Below are positions 1 through 11,105 of a stretch of DNA of 43,826 bases, in pieces (position 1 is the stretch's first letter; each line of letters starts with the position of its first letter). The position numbers were made by a program, and so were the translations under genes. Source of the DNA: Ophiostoma sp. CBS 140.51. Taxonomy: Eukaryota > Ascomycota > Sordariomycetes > Ophiostomatales > Ophiostomataceae. Under the pieces are notes generated by a model that was given only the letters and a program-made list of their open reading frames with translations, did no database searches and was not told where the DNA came from. The stretch is from contig JANSLP010000272.1 in the NCBI GenBank assembly GCA_029298735.1, forward strand, positions 1 to 43,826. The letters are read 5' to 3'.

Positions 1-641
1 TTTAATGTTTCTCTTATAAGACTATAATAAAGTAAACAAGTGTAACAAATACCGACGAGATTCAAAAATGAAGTACAACACAGTAAAATAAAAATCCTAT
101 CGTCTTATCGTATGTTTTCTCCGCAAGACAAAAAATACAAAATAACGATCTCAATGGAAGTTCTATTTGAAAAGTCAATTTTGTGAAAACACTGCGTGTA
201 GCCCTGTGAAACACCTCACTGGCCCTTGTCAGTTCGGAGGTCTGGACGATGGCGTGCTCGGTGTCGCCTTACCTGATTAGGCAATTTTATTGCCGAAGGG
301 CTTTATCGGATATCGCGCGCTACGATCACGCGCAAAGAATGACAGCTGCCGGCATCACAAAATAGCTTCTTTCATTCGTTCAAACCACGCGTTCACACAA
401 TGAACCTTGTAGCCCAGCTCAGGGCACCATCAGAGAGCTTGATAGCTGTGATGGCGACATGCACTCCATCCATGCGTCTGGGCCTCGTCTGAGCTTCGAC
501 GAGTAGCAGTCAATCGATATAAAGACGCTGTCTGCGCCTTGCCGATAATTCAGCATTTGTCTTTGTTCAGATTCAGCAACCGCACAGTACACTGACTGCG
601 ACGCGCCCTACTTCTCGACGACGTCCACTTCAATCTCAACG
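1..641. other. Intergenic left end, upstream of sugar porter
   Basis: No coding region is supported here. The first 180 bases are AT-rich and the remainder is mixed. The last 120 bases hold a TATA-like box and a CA-rich leader and are the likely promoter and 5' leader of the sugar porter that starts at 642. No repeat or RNA gene was recognised. Confidence 0.6.
518..524 (+). promoter_or_regulatory. TATA-like box of sugar porter
   Basis: TATAAAG lies about 118 bases before the ATG at 642, a plausible distance for a fungal core promoter with a short leader. The assignment rests only on motif and position. Confidence 0.45.
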
Positions 642-2326
642 ATGGCCTCCCTCCTCACGGCTGTGCGCGACCGCACACAATATTTCAACCGACGTCTCTT
701 TCTGTCGGTCAGCCTCATCGCGCTGTCGTCACTCAATTATGGCTTCGACAACCAGGCCTTTTCGACTACGGAGTCGATGATGCCGTTCCAAAAGACCTTT
801 GGCGTGTTCAACGAGAAGACGCAGACATACTCACTGCCGAGTGTCTGGCTGTCTCTATTCAACAGCCTGAACTACATTACTTTTGGCATTGGTGAGCCCT
901 CTCCAGCCATGAATGGCAATAAACATTCACAGCTAACAAAATAGGCGTCCTCTTTGGCAGTTTCATTTCGAGCCGTTTTGGCCGCCGCTGGTGCATGTTT
1001 GGCATGAGCTGCTACGCCCTTGTCTCGGCCACCGCCTGCGTTACTTCGCAAAACAAGTCTCAAATCATGGCGGCCCGCATCCTCAACTACTTTTATATTG
1101 GCATGGAGCTGTCGGTCGTGCCCATGTTCCAATCGGAGATTGTCCCGGCTCCAGTGCGTGGTTTGGCCGTGGCTACCTACCAGCTCAGCATCGCGCTCGG
1201 CGGCCTTGTCATCAACGGCACCTGCTTCGCGACCAACAACCACTACAAGGACAACCGCGCCTGGCGTATCCCGCTCGGCCTCTTTTACATTATCCCCACA
1301 ATCATCATTTCGGGCATCTGGTTTGTGCCCGAGTCGCCGCGCTGGCTCCTGCAGCAGAACCGCGTCGACGAGGCCCGGCACAATCTCGACCTTCTGCGTC
1401 AAGGCTCGGCTCGTTACGACTCGGAGGAGGTCATTGACCAAGAGTTTGTTGAGCTGCAAAAACAGTTGGAGCGCGAGTCGGAAAAGGGCTCGTTCAAGGA
1501 GATCTTCCGCGGGCGGACCAACCTGATGCGCACCTTTATTGCTGTCGTCATCAACTTCTTCCAGCAGGCGTCTGGCCAGGGTTTCATTTCCCAGTATGGT
1601 GCTGTCTACGTCAAGTCTCTCAACACCTTCAACCCGACACTCTTTAGTCTGCTCAACTCGGGCATCTCGGTTATTGTCACCATTACTGTTCTTGTCACAT
1701 CGGACAAGATTGGCCGTCGGACAAGTCTGTTTGTATCGAGTATTGTCATGATTGTTGCACTCTTCACCATGGGTGGCATCGGCACACAACCGACCCCTCT
1801 ATCCACGGCCAGCAAGCGTGGCATCATGTCCATGATTACCATCTTTGGTGTTGGTTTCTCCATCGGCTGGGCACCGCTGACTTACGTTGTGGCGACTGAG
1901 CTTCCCGCTCTGCGTCTCCGTGAACACACTCTTCGTCTAGGCTTCCTGATCAACGTCATCTTCAAGTAGGTTTCCGCCACTCTCTTTTCATTCAGTGTTA
2001 AGTTCAAAGCACTAACGAACAGCTTCGCCGTCAACTTTTCTATCCCATACCTTATCAACGCCGACTATGCCAACCTCGGAAGCAAAGTTGGCTTTATTTT
2101 CGGCAGCATCATGGTCCTGTCCATGTTTTTTGTCTACTTCTTTGTGCCCGAGTGCAAGGACAAGTCTCTGGAACAGATCGATTTCCTGTTTAACTGCGGT
2201 ACTCGCCTGCGTGACTTTGGCAAAGTGCCAGCCGCGTCGGTGGCCCAGGATGCTGTTTTTGAGAAGCACGTGCGAGGCCAGGACGTCGAAGAGGCTGCCG
2301 TCACCGTTGAGTCAAAGCCGTCGTAA
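642..2326 (+). CDS. MFS sugar porter (hexose or alpha-glucoside type)
   Basis: Proton-coupled sugar uptake permease of the plasma membrane, sugar porter family. Three exons are inferred: 642-891, 945-1965 and 2023-2326. The introns are 892-944 (GTGAGC...TAG) and 1966-2022 (GTAGGT...CAG, with ACTAAC before the acceptor). The joined product is 524 residues, normal for the family. Family marks are the loop motif RFGRRW after the second membrane segment, PESPRW before the central cytoplasmic loop, the QQASGQG segment at the start of the second half, DKIGRR and the C-terminal PECKDKSLEQID. Twelve membrane segments are expected. The closest resemblance seems to be fungal maltose/alpha-glucoside permeases, but substrate cannot be fixed from sequence. 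The Zn2Cys6 regulator at 2723 follows on the same strand. Confidence 0.9.
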
Positions 2327-2722
2327 AATAGTGTCTGGGCAAAGAATATTTTCTAAATAGTTACATTTCAATACATAGCCTGTATGTCGTTGAAATCAAC
2401 AGTTTCTCGTTCGGAATGGACCCAACACCTCGACTGCCGTGGATATGACCCGCTGTAGGAAAGACCCGCTCGCTACCACCATAAGGAATAGCGGTCGGTC
2501 TAGCGTTGTTAGTGCGTCTGTTTACCCCGCAAATACACACAAGGCGTGCTGGCGTGATCACACTACAGTTTGCATCATTTTCAGCCCGAGGTTTGACAGT
2601 CCCTTCAAAATGCGAGGGATTCCATTTTACAGACAAGTGCATCAAAAACAAGGTGTTTTTGACAAACGTCGGTAAATTTCTCCCTACTCGCTGCGTATTG
2701 CATCTCTCCACAACCGGCCAAA

Positions 2723-5140
2723 ATGCCGTCCTGTAGGCAGTGCCGTGCTCGCAAAATCCGTTGCGATCGGCGGCCCGGCCAGTGCAGTGGATGCTCCCGC
2801 CTGGCCGTTCCGTGCGTGTACCCTGAAACGCGGCCAAACCCAGTGTACTCAACCTCAACCTCAGCAACCACAGCGTCTACCACATCCGCCACTATCGCTG
2901 CCGCATCACCTTCTGGCTTCTATTCAAGATTTCGTCTGCAACAGCCTGGCAACGATGGCCTCAGCCAAGATCGGGACACTTATGTCGAGGCAGGACTGAA
3001 GCGTCGCCGTACACAACAGGCCTGCCTGCAATGCCGCCGTGCCAAACTGAAATGTTCCGCCACCAACCCTTGTTCACGGTGCAAGACAAGAAGTACGACA
3101 TGCGACTGGGCCGATGGGAGAACGGCGACAGAGACATCACCTGCGGATAATTTACTTTTACCACTACAAAGTCACACTCAGAGCAGACTGTCGCCAGTCT
3201 CGATAAAAGACGATGCGGAACAAACGCCAGAGAGTGCATATGCTGGCGATGGCCCCGGCTCATCATACAGTGTAACGACAACCCATAATGCCGGTGACCT
3301 GTATGAGCGACTGGACAGTGTAACGATGCGACGGTACATCGACGGTTACTTTACATACGGACACACATCTGGCTTCCTATTTCCCATACTCCTCAAGTCG
3401 CTCGTTCTCGCCGACTGGAAGAGCGGTCATATCAACCCGCTGCTATTGAAAGTCATCGTTGGTTTTGGCGTATGCCTGATACACGACGAGGATGAGAAAG
3501 GCAGAGAAAGGGGAAGCGCCGATGAGCAGAGGACTGTGAAAAACAGAGAGACATCTCCTCCACCGGCAGTATCGATTCACCACGGCCAAGCATGGCTGGA
3601 GGATGTACGAAGAGAGATCTTGATCAGCCATATGGGAGGTCGCCCATCGCTTGCCCTTGTACAAGTTCTCGTTATCCTCATGCGGTATTATGTCCTGACT
3701 GGCCAAGATCGCATAACGGCTTGGAATCTTCTTGCCGTTGCTGCCCGTTTCATATTCCCTCTAGCACTCAACTACGAGGATACGTCTGATTTTGTCGACG
3801 CCACAACGCGGGAGACGCGGCGACGGGCAGTCTGGGCCGTCTATTGCATCGACCAACTTCTCTGTGGCGGCATCGACGACCTTTCTGTCTGCCACCAGTC
3901 TCGCATACATATCCGCCTGCCGTGCAGCGAGCAGAGCTTCCAACGAGGCATCCAATCGGGAGCCCCATTTGCTGACGGCAGTGCCACAACCCCGCGACAA
4001 CCAAACAATGACCACGAAGACATGGACATGCTCGCATATTACCTACAGCTGCTTGGTCACCGGCACAAAATTTTGCGGTACACGAAACAACTGCGACTTT
4101 CAAGCACAAACCCAGAGTTGTCCAAACACGAACTCGCATCGCTCCAGCAAGGCCTCACTGTGTTTGCACAGACTCTGCCGTCCCATTTACGCAACACCCC
4201 GCAAAATATGGTGCTGATGGCCCACGCCACGGATGCCGATGCCGATTGGTACCTGAACCTGCACACCCTTTTTCTGCAGTGCCACTGTGACCTTTATCGA
4301 CATACCGTCCCGCACCTGCGTGAGGCTCTGCGGCCTGACGTCATCTGCCTCTGCTCACCGGCCTATGTCACAGCATGTCAGGACGCCTGCCTTGACGCCG
4401 CCGTGGCGCTTTGTCGTCTTTGGACGGATGCACGCCAACTCGACTTTTCTCGCAACAGCAGCCGTGCACTCTTTTTGGCTGCATGCATGTACCAGGTAGC
4501 ACATATTTTGTTGCACCTGCGCAACCGTCTCGACAGCAACGGCAGCAAAAACAAGGACGCTTCGTTGCCCGTCACAGCTCGCCTTGCGGACAGCATGTGC
4601 GATGCGTTGATGCTCCTCGGCGACCCCAAACATCGCGCTGTCCTGTTGGGTCGACCGCACGTCGAGGAAATTCGCAAAATGGTCGCCATTTTGAAGCTGA
4701 GCGAGGCCGATGCAGCTCGTCTCTACGAGAAAGACACGAATGTGCCGCAGAATAGCCGGCTGTACATGGCCATGTCCTCTCGACACTCGTTGCTCGAGAC
4801 GCTGTCGGGTGACCCCACTGATAAGACTGAAACCGATCAAAACAAGGACAGTAGAGACGATGCGTCCGGTGAAGTGGCAGAAGATGCAAATGCAACGCAA
4901 GACACGAGTTTGACCACGCCCTTGCCATCTAGCCAAGATCTGAGTCTGGCCATGCAGAGTGGGGATTTAGTGGCAAATTCCGGTGGGTACAACACCGACG
5001 GGTTGCTTCAAGAAGTCCTTCCGTGGGGCGTCGACGACTATTACGACCCGATGTTGGGTCTTGTCGTGGCTGGTGATGATCTGGGCGACGGCATGATGCA
5101 GCCGTATGGATACGATGTGCCGGCATACGGACAGAATTGA
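2723..5140 (+). CDS. Transcription factor with two tandem Zn2Cys6 clusters
   Basis: Nuclear fungal regulator, 805 residues, read as one uninterrupted frame. It has two complete binuclear zinc clusters. The first uses C4, C7, C14, C21, C24 and C31 (spacing 2-6-6-2-6). The second uses C101, C104, C111, C117, C120 and C127 (spacing 2-6-5-2-6). Basic residues fill both first loops. A Ser/Thr/Ala-rich linker of about 70 residues separates them. A fungal-specific middle homology region spans roughly residues 205-430, including a WAVYCIDQLL segment typical of that fold. The C-terminal tail is acidic and polar. Most proteins of this class carry one cluster at the N-terminus, so the duplicated arrangement is unusual. 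The start is fixed by the first cysteine lying only four residues in. It may control the adjacent sugar porter (inference). Confidence 0.92.
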   Translation: MPSCRQCRARKIRCDRRPGQCSGCSRLAVPCVYPETRPNPVYSTSTSATTASTTSATIAAASPSGFYSRFRLQQPGNDGLSQDRDTYVEAGLKRRRTQQACLQCRRAKLKCSATNPCSRCKTRSTTCDWADGRTATETSPADNLLLPLQSHTQSRLSPVSIKDDAEQTPESAYAGDGPGSSYSVTTTHNAGDLYERLDSVTMRRYIDGYFTYGHTSGFLFPILLKSLVLADWKSGHINPLLLKVIVGFGVCLIHDEDEKGRERGSADEQRTVKNRETSPPPAVSIHHGQAWLEDVRREILISHMGGRPSLALVQVLVILMRYYVLTGQDRITAWNLLAVAARFIFPLALNYEDTSDFVDATTRETRRRAVWAVYCIDQLLCGGIDDLSVCHQSRIHIRLPCSEQSFQRGIQSGAPFADGSATTPRQPNNDHEDMDMLAYYLQLLGHRHKILRYTKQLRLSSTNPELSKHELASLQQGLTVFAQTLPSHLRNTPQNMVLMAHATDADADWYLNLHTLFLQCHCDLYRHTVPHLREALRPDVICLCSPAYVTACQDACLDAAVALCRLWTDARQLDFSRNSSRALFLAACMYQVAHILLHLRNRLDSNGSKNKDASLPVTARLADSMCDALMLLGDPKHRAVLLGRPHVEEIRKMVAILKLSEADAARLYEKDTNVPQNSRLYMAMSSRHSLLETLSGDPTDKTETDQNKDSRDDASGEVAEDANATQDTSLTTPLPSSQDLSLAMQSGDLVANSGGYNTDGLLQEVLPWGVDDYYDPMLGLVVAGDDLGDGMMQPYGYDVPAYGQN

Positions 5141-5224
5141 TGTGGCATAAAATGTTGTAAATACAATAGGCAGTCTGAGACCGAATTTACACAGCATTAC
5201 GCTGTAGTTATGTCAAGATTTATG

Positions 5225-5286
5225 TACTCGTGCCACGCCCCACTTTTAGGCCCTCACTTCGCTCGCACGTGGGCGTGGCACGAGTA
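5225..5286. repeat. 16-bp perfect inverted repeat (long hairpin)
   Basis: Bases 5225-5240 (TACTCGTGCCACGCCC) are exactly the reverse complement of 5271-5286, with a 30-base spacer. It lies 85 bases after the stop of the double zinc-cluster regulator and well before the next gene at 5828. It could be an RNA hairpin in the 3' UTR, a large dyad for a DNA-binding protein, or the terminal repeats of a very small element. Confidence 0.85.
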
Positions 5287-5827
5287 GTTGATGAACCTGC
5301 CACGCTAATGAATAACCTTTGTCAAATCGTACGTTTTTTTACCGTGGTCGCTGCAACACTGCGCTAATTGGGAATGGTTTCCGATCAGGTCGTTGCAATA
5401 CCACGTCGCGTCTTCCAACCCGTGAATACCCGGCCGAAAATCGCAGCGGCCCTGCACGTCATCCTTTTCTTTGACGACCGTCTTTTTAACCATCAATTTG
5501 AACTTGTCTCTGTATTATTTTTGTCACACGACACAATTTAGAGATGCGTTTCGAGAAGAGTTCTAGGGGACCAAAGACAGCACGACGTTCAGCTTTTACC
5601 ATTCCTTAGCCAGCCAATCATCAGTCGACAACCTTCTCTACCAAACCCTCGGCCTTTTGTTATAGCAACCGGCCTGCACATGACTTTCACGTGCAAAAGT
5701 AAAGGTCGGCATCTTCCATCACTGAGACTTCCACACAAGACCACAACTAATATTTTTATCGCCAGCCATCGTTAACAAGTAAAGCAGTCACCATCGATTG
5801 AGCGACATCCCTCCACCCGACGTCAAA

Positions 5828-6031
5828 ATGCGAACCACGCGCATCATCTCCTTGACCAACTTCTGTGTCGCCTCATCGGCGCTCGCTTTCCAGGTGTTTG
5901 TCCTCTACCCATGGCATCACCAGCTACAACACGACTTTGAAGACCTCAAGAACGAGCACATTCGCGTCCTAAAGACCATCAGAGCCAACTCGGTCGCCCA
6001 ACGTGCTCAGCAAGCGTCGTCTCAGACATAG
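5828..6031 (+). CDS. Small single-pass membrane protein, 67 residues
   Basis: Not recognised with confidence. The frame opens at an ATG in good context (GTCAAAATG) and encodes 67 residues. Residues about 8-26 form one hydrophobic segment after a short basic N-terminus (MRTTR). The rest (about 30-60) is charged and helix-prone, with an LKNEH stretch suited to a short coiled coil. This shape (N-terminal anchor, soluble helical tail) is common in small mitochondrial inner-membrane and assembly proteins, but no family is claimed. The frame extends upstream to a TTG at 5798, which is an unlikely start. Codon use looks coding and no intron is needed. It may be a conserved housekeeping protein rather than part of the accessory gene set. 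Confidence 0.6.
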   Translation: MRTTRIISLTNFCVASSALAFQVFVLYPWHHQLQHDFEDLKNEHIRVLKTIRANSVAQRAQQASSQT

Positions 6032-7282
6032 CCCGGAGCGCTATGCATATCAGAACCGCGGGCAAGCGTGGCATGCGTCTGTGAATCAAAATCACTGCTG
6101 CCCCAAAGGGAAAGAAATATGAAGCAGCACCCAAGCTGCAGTGTGGTTGCGTGCTATTAGATTTGCTGTCACCGGCCGATAAAACATGTGCACAGAATAT
6201 TTGGCCCACGCTGGCATGTGTGCGCTTTCCTGTTGGTGTATATAGCTAATAGAGGGTTTGACTTTAGAGCAACGATTTATCTTTATTCCCACGCCGGGGT
6301 TATTTTATTCTAACAGAATTATAACAACTACGGCCCAGACAAATCCTGGCCTCAGCGGTGTATTTTGTTGCTAAAAAGTACAGACGGAGTAAATCTGTGA
6401 TTTTTGGCCCCCGCTCTGTGAATCATGTTTGCCACCTGTCCATTTCGATGTCACCCCTCGACTTCCAGAACGCGGGCATTTTATCGTCCCAGATTCGCGA
6501 AGGAATAGAAGCGGTTGCGGGGTGTGGATACAGCGTCGTTCCCCGACGGATCTGCCCTTTCAGCCCTCTCGTCGGAAGATGCCATTTGGCTGCATCTCGT
6601 TTCATCATTGCAACGAAGAGGCAACGATGCAGTCTCTAAACCCGGGATCTGCACGCTCTCAGCAGCGGTTTTGACTTCGGGCAGCGTCCTTACAAACAGT
6701 GGATGTCTCCAAACCAGGTTGATGCGATGAAGCCAAAGTGCGGAGCGTTGGGGGCGGCGCGGAAGAATCGGGTAAGGCGGGGGCTAGCTGCAGATGAAGC
6801 TTCAAAAACGACCCAAAAGCCTTGGCAGAACGTTGACCGTCAACAAAAGATGTGCACGAACTTCTGCATTGTAGATCCTGATTTTGTTCAGTAGTTGCAT
6901 CCTTTCGTAAACGTTCGCTGCATTATGTTGCGAGCGACTTAATGAACTGCGAGGAGGATCTGGTTTTGTCAATATATTTTCTGTATCTTCTGTGCGTCAT
7001 GTTTGTTCTTTTCTACTTCGCCCGCAATAACATGGCCCGAGGTGGATTCGTGCTCCATATTCCCCAGATTTCCCCGCAAGCTAATGCCGACGGGCTGGGC
7101 CTTTCCTGCTTTTACTGTCAAGTCGTTTGGCAACAGGCTAAGCATTTTGGCACATTGTGAAGGAAGTCAACAGATGTCAATGCTTTTGGAATATATAAGA
7201 CCTATGGCTGCCTGGTCTGGGAGTTTAATCAGCTGCTGTTCACTAATACAATCCACAATTCAAACATTCTGCAGTTTAACTT
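6032..7282. other. Intergenic stretch with no supported gene
   Basis: About 1.25 kb between the small membrane protein and the esterase. Several open frames of 60-90 codons occur on both strands, but none has a recognisable domain or a splice pattern that extends it. The last 100 bases are the esterase promoter. Confidence 0.55.
7192..7198 (+). promoter_or_regulatory. TATA box of carboxylesterase gene
   Basis: TATATAA sits 91 bases before the ATG at 7283, followed by a CT/CA-rich leader, the expected layout for a fungal secreted-enzyme promoter. Confidence 0.6.
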
Positions 7283-9010
7283 ATGATGCATCATTTCAAG
7301 TCCCTGGCGGCACTGCTGCCAGGCCTCGCTCTTCTGGCAAATGCTGCTCCCGCATCAAAATCCCGACAAGCAACCACATCGGACCCTCTGCTGGTCGATC
7401 TCGGATACGCCTCATACAAAGGCACAACACTGGTAGAGTCCGGTGTGAACCAGTATCTTGGCATCCGCTTCGCCCAGCCGCCAGTCGGAGATTTACGATG
7501 GAGGGCACCTCAAGACCCTCTTGATGAGAGCAGCCTTGGCGTCCAGCAAGCGGTAACAGTATGTACATATTCATGCCCCTTTTATTGTATGTCTCTAACA
7601 AACGTAGACTGGCGCCATGTGCATTGGCATCAATCAACCTGTTGTTCCTGGGTCCTATGTCGGGGCCATTGACGAGGATTGCCTCTTCCTCAGTGTCTAC
7701 ACGCCGACTGGGTCGACTCCCGACTCCAACCTGCCAGTCTGGGTGTTTATCCAGGGCGGTGGCTATGCCGTCGATGCCAACTCCAACCTTAACGGCACCG
7801 CCGTCGTTGCAGCTGGTCATGACATTGTTTTCGTGCAGTTCAATTACCGCGTTGGCATGTTTGGCTTTTTGGCCAGTGAGAGCATCCAGGAGAACGGTGA
7901 TCTCAACGTCGGTCTGCTGGACCAGCGCAAGGCCCTCCAGTGGGTTCAAGACTACATTCATCTCGTAGGTCGTCTCTAACAATTAAGCAAGAGCGCCTGA
8001 CCTTAAACTAACACTTTCAGTTCGGCGGTGACCCTAACCATGTTGTGATCCACGGTGCGTCGGCCGGTGGCGGATCCGTCGCTCACCACATGGCCGCCTA
8101 TGGTGGCCGTGACGACAGCCTCTTTGTTGGTGCTATGCCGGAGTCTCCATTCTTCCCTACGTGTCACTCTGTTGCCGACATGGAGTTCCAGTTTGACAAC
8201 ATTGCTGCCGCCACGGGCTGCTCGGCCCAAACCGACCCTTTGGCTTGCCTTCGTGCTCTGGATCTCAACACCCTGCAGGCTCTGGACTACAACATGGCCT
8301 TCCCCAACACGACTGGCATCCCGGACTACTACTTCCTCCCTGTGATTGATGGCGATTTTGTTCGCGACCAAATGTCCACGCAGTTCAACAATGGCGACTT
8401 TGTCTATGTTCCCACCATGGTCGGCGGCGACACCAACGAGGGCGACACGTTTGTGCCCGACTTGGCCACCCAAGCCGAGGCAGGTGCCTTTTTGGTGGAC
8501 CAATTCCCCAAACTGACGGTCGCCGACCTGGCCGTGATTGACGCTGCTTACCCGCCAATTCCTCGTGATGCTCACGCAGACTACTTTGGCCAGGTCTCGG
8601 CCACCTACGGCAACGCCACCTTTGCCTGCCCGGGTCTTCTGATTTCAAAGGCCGTCTCGCAATACGTTGGCGAGGACAAAAGCTGGAGCTATTTGTACAA
8701 TGTCGTGGACCCAGGCGTTGCAGCTGGTGTTGGCGTCACACACACAGTCGAGTGGCAATACATCTTTGGCCTCTCGCAGCAGATTGTGACACCCGTGATG
8801 ATGGACTACTACCTCAGCTTTGTGCGCACGCTAGACCCCAATCCCTACCGAGACGCCGGCACGCCCGTCTTTGACAACTTTAACAGCCAGGAGCTCAACC
8901 GGCTGGTCATTAATACTCCCCTGAGTGCATCTGGCATGGCACCCGTGTCCAGTGAACAGCTTGCCGGCTGCAACGTTTGGTACAGCCTTTCAGCGGTCAC
9001 CGAGCAGTAG
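7283..9010 (+). CDS. Secreted type-B carboxylesterase/lipase
   Basis: Extracellular serine hydrolase of the alpha/beta-hydrolase carboxylesterase type-B family, cleaving carboxylic esters (lipase or esterase). Three exons: 7283-7558, 7608-7964 and 8021-9010. The introns are 7559-7607 (GTATGT...TAG) and 7965-8020 (GTAGGT...CAG). The product is 540 residues, the usual size. Residues 1-22 look like a signal peptide ending ANAAP. The family signature EDCLFLSVY is at 115-123 and the oxyanion loop QGGG at 141-144. The nucleophile is S225 in GASAG, the acid is likely E351 in DTNEG, and the base is likely H452 before a WQYIFG segment. A second ATG at 7286 is an equivalent start. The substrate is unknown. 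Confidence 0.93.
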
Positions 9011-9211
9011 TTAAGTATTCCTTCAGCCAACCTGCCAAGGTGTGCATGTATCTACGACGACATGCCTTCGGTACGTCAAAAAAATGAATTCTCCTATATA
9101 TAAATTACTATTCAAAGTACCAGATAGCCAAATGTATATAGGCATACTAAATACAACTCCAACCGTCATACTGCCCGTCAGTCAATAATTCTGTGCCACC
9201 GTTCACGACCT

Positions 9212-11105
9212 TTAAATGGCAGCACGCTCGGCCGTTCCATAAATTCCCTTCTCGTTCTCCATGGTGACGGCGCGCTGCTTCGTCTTACGGTCCTCTGGGA
9301 TGGTGCGTGTAGCCAGAGCACAGCAGATGGAAACACCACCAAAGGCCAGTGCCGACCAGTACACATACTTGAAGGCGTTGATGTAGGCCACCTTGACGGC
9401 GGTCTGGGCAGCAGCAATGACTGCATCAGTGATGCCTGGGACAGCAGCATAAGCTGCGGCTGTGTTGGTGGCACTTGCCTTGAGAAGGCTCGGGAAGGAT
9501 CCGTTAAAGTGGGCAGCATCTGCGTACTCCTGCAGCACAACGGGGATGCCCGTGTTGTACTTGTTGGTGTAGATAGACGTGTAAATTGCACCAGCGATGG
9601 CACCTCCGATAAGACGCGATGTGCTCGTGAGACCGACAGCGACGCCACTATGTTTGTTAGTATGGGAATCGAAATTACCGAAAGAAGTGGGATAAAAAAG
9701 CCGGGTTGAAACATACATATCCGCCTGGTCATCGAGGAACAAGCTAATGGTACCGAACGTGAGCATCGACGTACACGTCGAGGCCGAACCGGCAAGCAGT
9801 GTAAAGACAATGGTGCGAGCCTTGGAGTTGAGGCTGAGGCCAGACATGGCACCGATAAAGGTTGTCTGAAGAACGGTCAGGGTGGTCAGCTGCCAACGCT
9901 CATGACCCAGCCAAGGCATGGCGACGACGCCGTAGAATGCCGACAGGGTAGTGCTGAAGCTAGTAATTTCGGCGTAGATGCCGCGCTTAATAGTGTCGTT
10001 GGCTGGGATAAACAAGAGACTGGACACACGGGGCCACAGAGCAAGGTTAGAGTAGTACAGCATGCCTGCAACAAAGATGACGACGAGGACAGTAGTAAAC
10101 TCGCGCGTCTTGCGGAACAGACGGGGCGGCAGGATGGGGTGCTTGAGCGGAGCATACGCCTCCCAGAAGCCGAGGAAGATGAAGAGCACGCCCGAAACGA
10201 CAATGGGAGCAATGACAATGGCGCTCTTCCAGGGGTGAAGGACACCGCCCCAGCTGATGGCCAACAAAAGAAGGACACAGCCGGCCGTGAAAGCAATGAG
10301 ACCAACATAGTCAAGCTCTGCCAGCAGGTGCAGCCACGTTTCTTGGTCGCCGCGGTGCTTGGTCTGGAAGGTTGGTGGGTGGTAGAAGAAGAAGACGGCA
10401 AACGAGGCAAGCCCTTCCCAGGCAATGCACCAGTAGTAGCAGGTTCGCCAACCAGTGCCGACGTAGGCAATCCAAGCATAGGCAATGATGGGGCCGAACA
10501 TGGCGGGCAGGTTGCCAAACTCGTAGACACCCAGGGCCAGAAAACGACGGTTATTGGGAACCATCTCTTGCAGACACGAGAACACCATCTCTTGAATACC
10601 GCCGCCGAGACCAAAGAGAACACCGCTAGCAATCATGCCGTTGATGGTGTGAGATGTAGCGCCGACAATGGCACCAACGGTCGAGATGAGAGCGCCACTA
10701 ATCATGAACCAACGACGGCCAAAGATGTCGGCCAAACGGCCACTGACTGTGACCACCACGGCAGCTGCCAAGTTCCAACTGGTCTGTTAGACGGGTGGTG
10801 GTTGAACTAAAAAAGATCTTGGGGGTTACCTACCTGATGGTGATCCAGATGTAGTTGGGATCGGGGCCCAGATCTGCATCGATGTAGGCCAACACGGCCG
10901 GCGGCATGAGCTGTGTGTAGAGGTAGGCATTGTATGTGAACAGGAGAGCTGCAATGCCAATGTAGCTCTGTGCTGTCATGTGGCCAGCGGCATGATCCGA
11001 GTCGGCGCCTGAATCATTCTCAACATCGACGCCCGCGACATCCTCTTTGTGCGAGGGCGTCTCGGATGGCACCTTCTCGGTCCCAGCAATGGCGACTTCC
11101 TGCAT
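9212..11105 (-). CDS. MFS transporter, TRI12/siderophore-transporter type
   Basis: Fourteen-segment MFS permease resembling the fungal TRI12-like and siderophore-iron transporter group, probably a plasma-membrane proton antiporter exporting a small metabolite or importing a chelate. Exons on the minus strand: 11105-10834, 10778-9717 and 9647-9212. The introns are 10833-10779 and 9716-9648, both with GT-AG borders. The product is 589 residues. Marks are a hydrophilic acidic N-terminus of about 55 residues, GRLADIFGRRWF after the second segment, GVAVGLTSTSRLIGG across the second intron, and a basic C-terminal tail after the last segment. I chose the ATG at 11105 (ACCACCATG) because the frame upstream opens only at TTG. 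It may serve export, iron or toxin resistance. The sequence does not decide. Confidence 0.88.

Noticed and set aside
872..1789. 305-codon minus-strand frame
   Set aside because: It is antisense to the sugar porter, has Arg/Asp/Val-rich low-quality composition and no domain. A shadow of codon bias.
5798..5827. TTG start adding ten residues to the small membrane protein
   Set aside because: Non-ATG initiation has no support, and the ATG at 5828 has good context.
7003..7524. 173-codon plus-strand frame overlapping the esterase start
   Set aside because: It crosses the TATA box and the first esterase exon in another frame. The esterase signal peptide and domain are convincing.
7701..7990. Esterase QGGG oxyanion loop and GASAG nucleophile motif as anomalies
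   Set aside because: They differ from the textbook HGGG and GESAG but are common in fungal type-B esterases, so no defect is implied.
9902..10810. 302-codon plus-strand frame
   Set aside because: It is antisense to the TRI12-type permease exon and charged throughout without a family signature.
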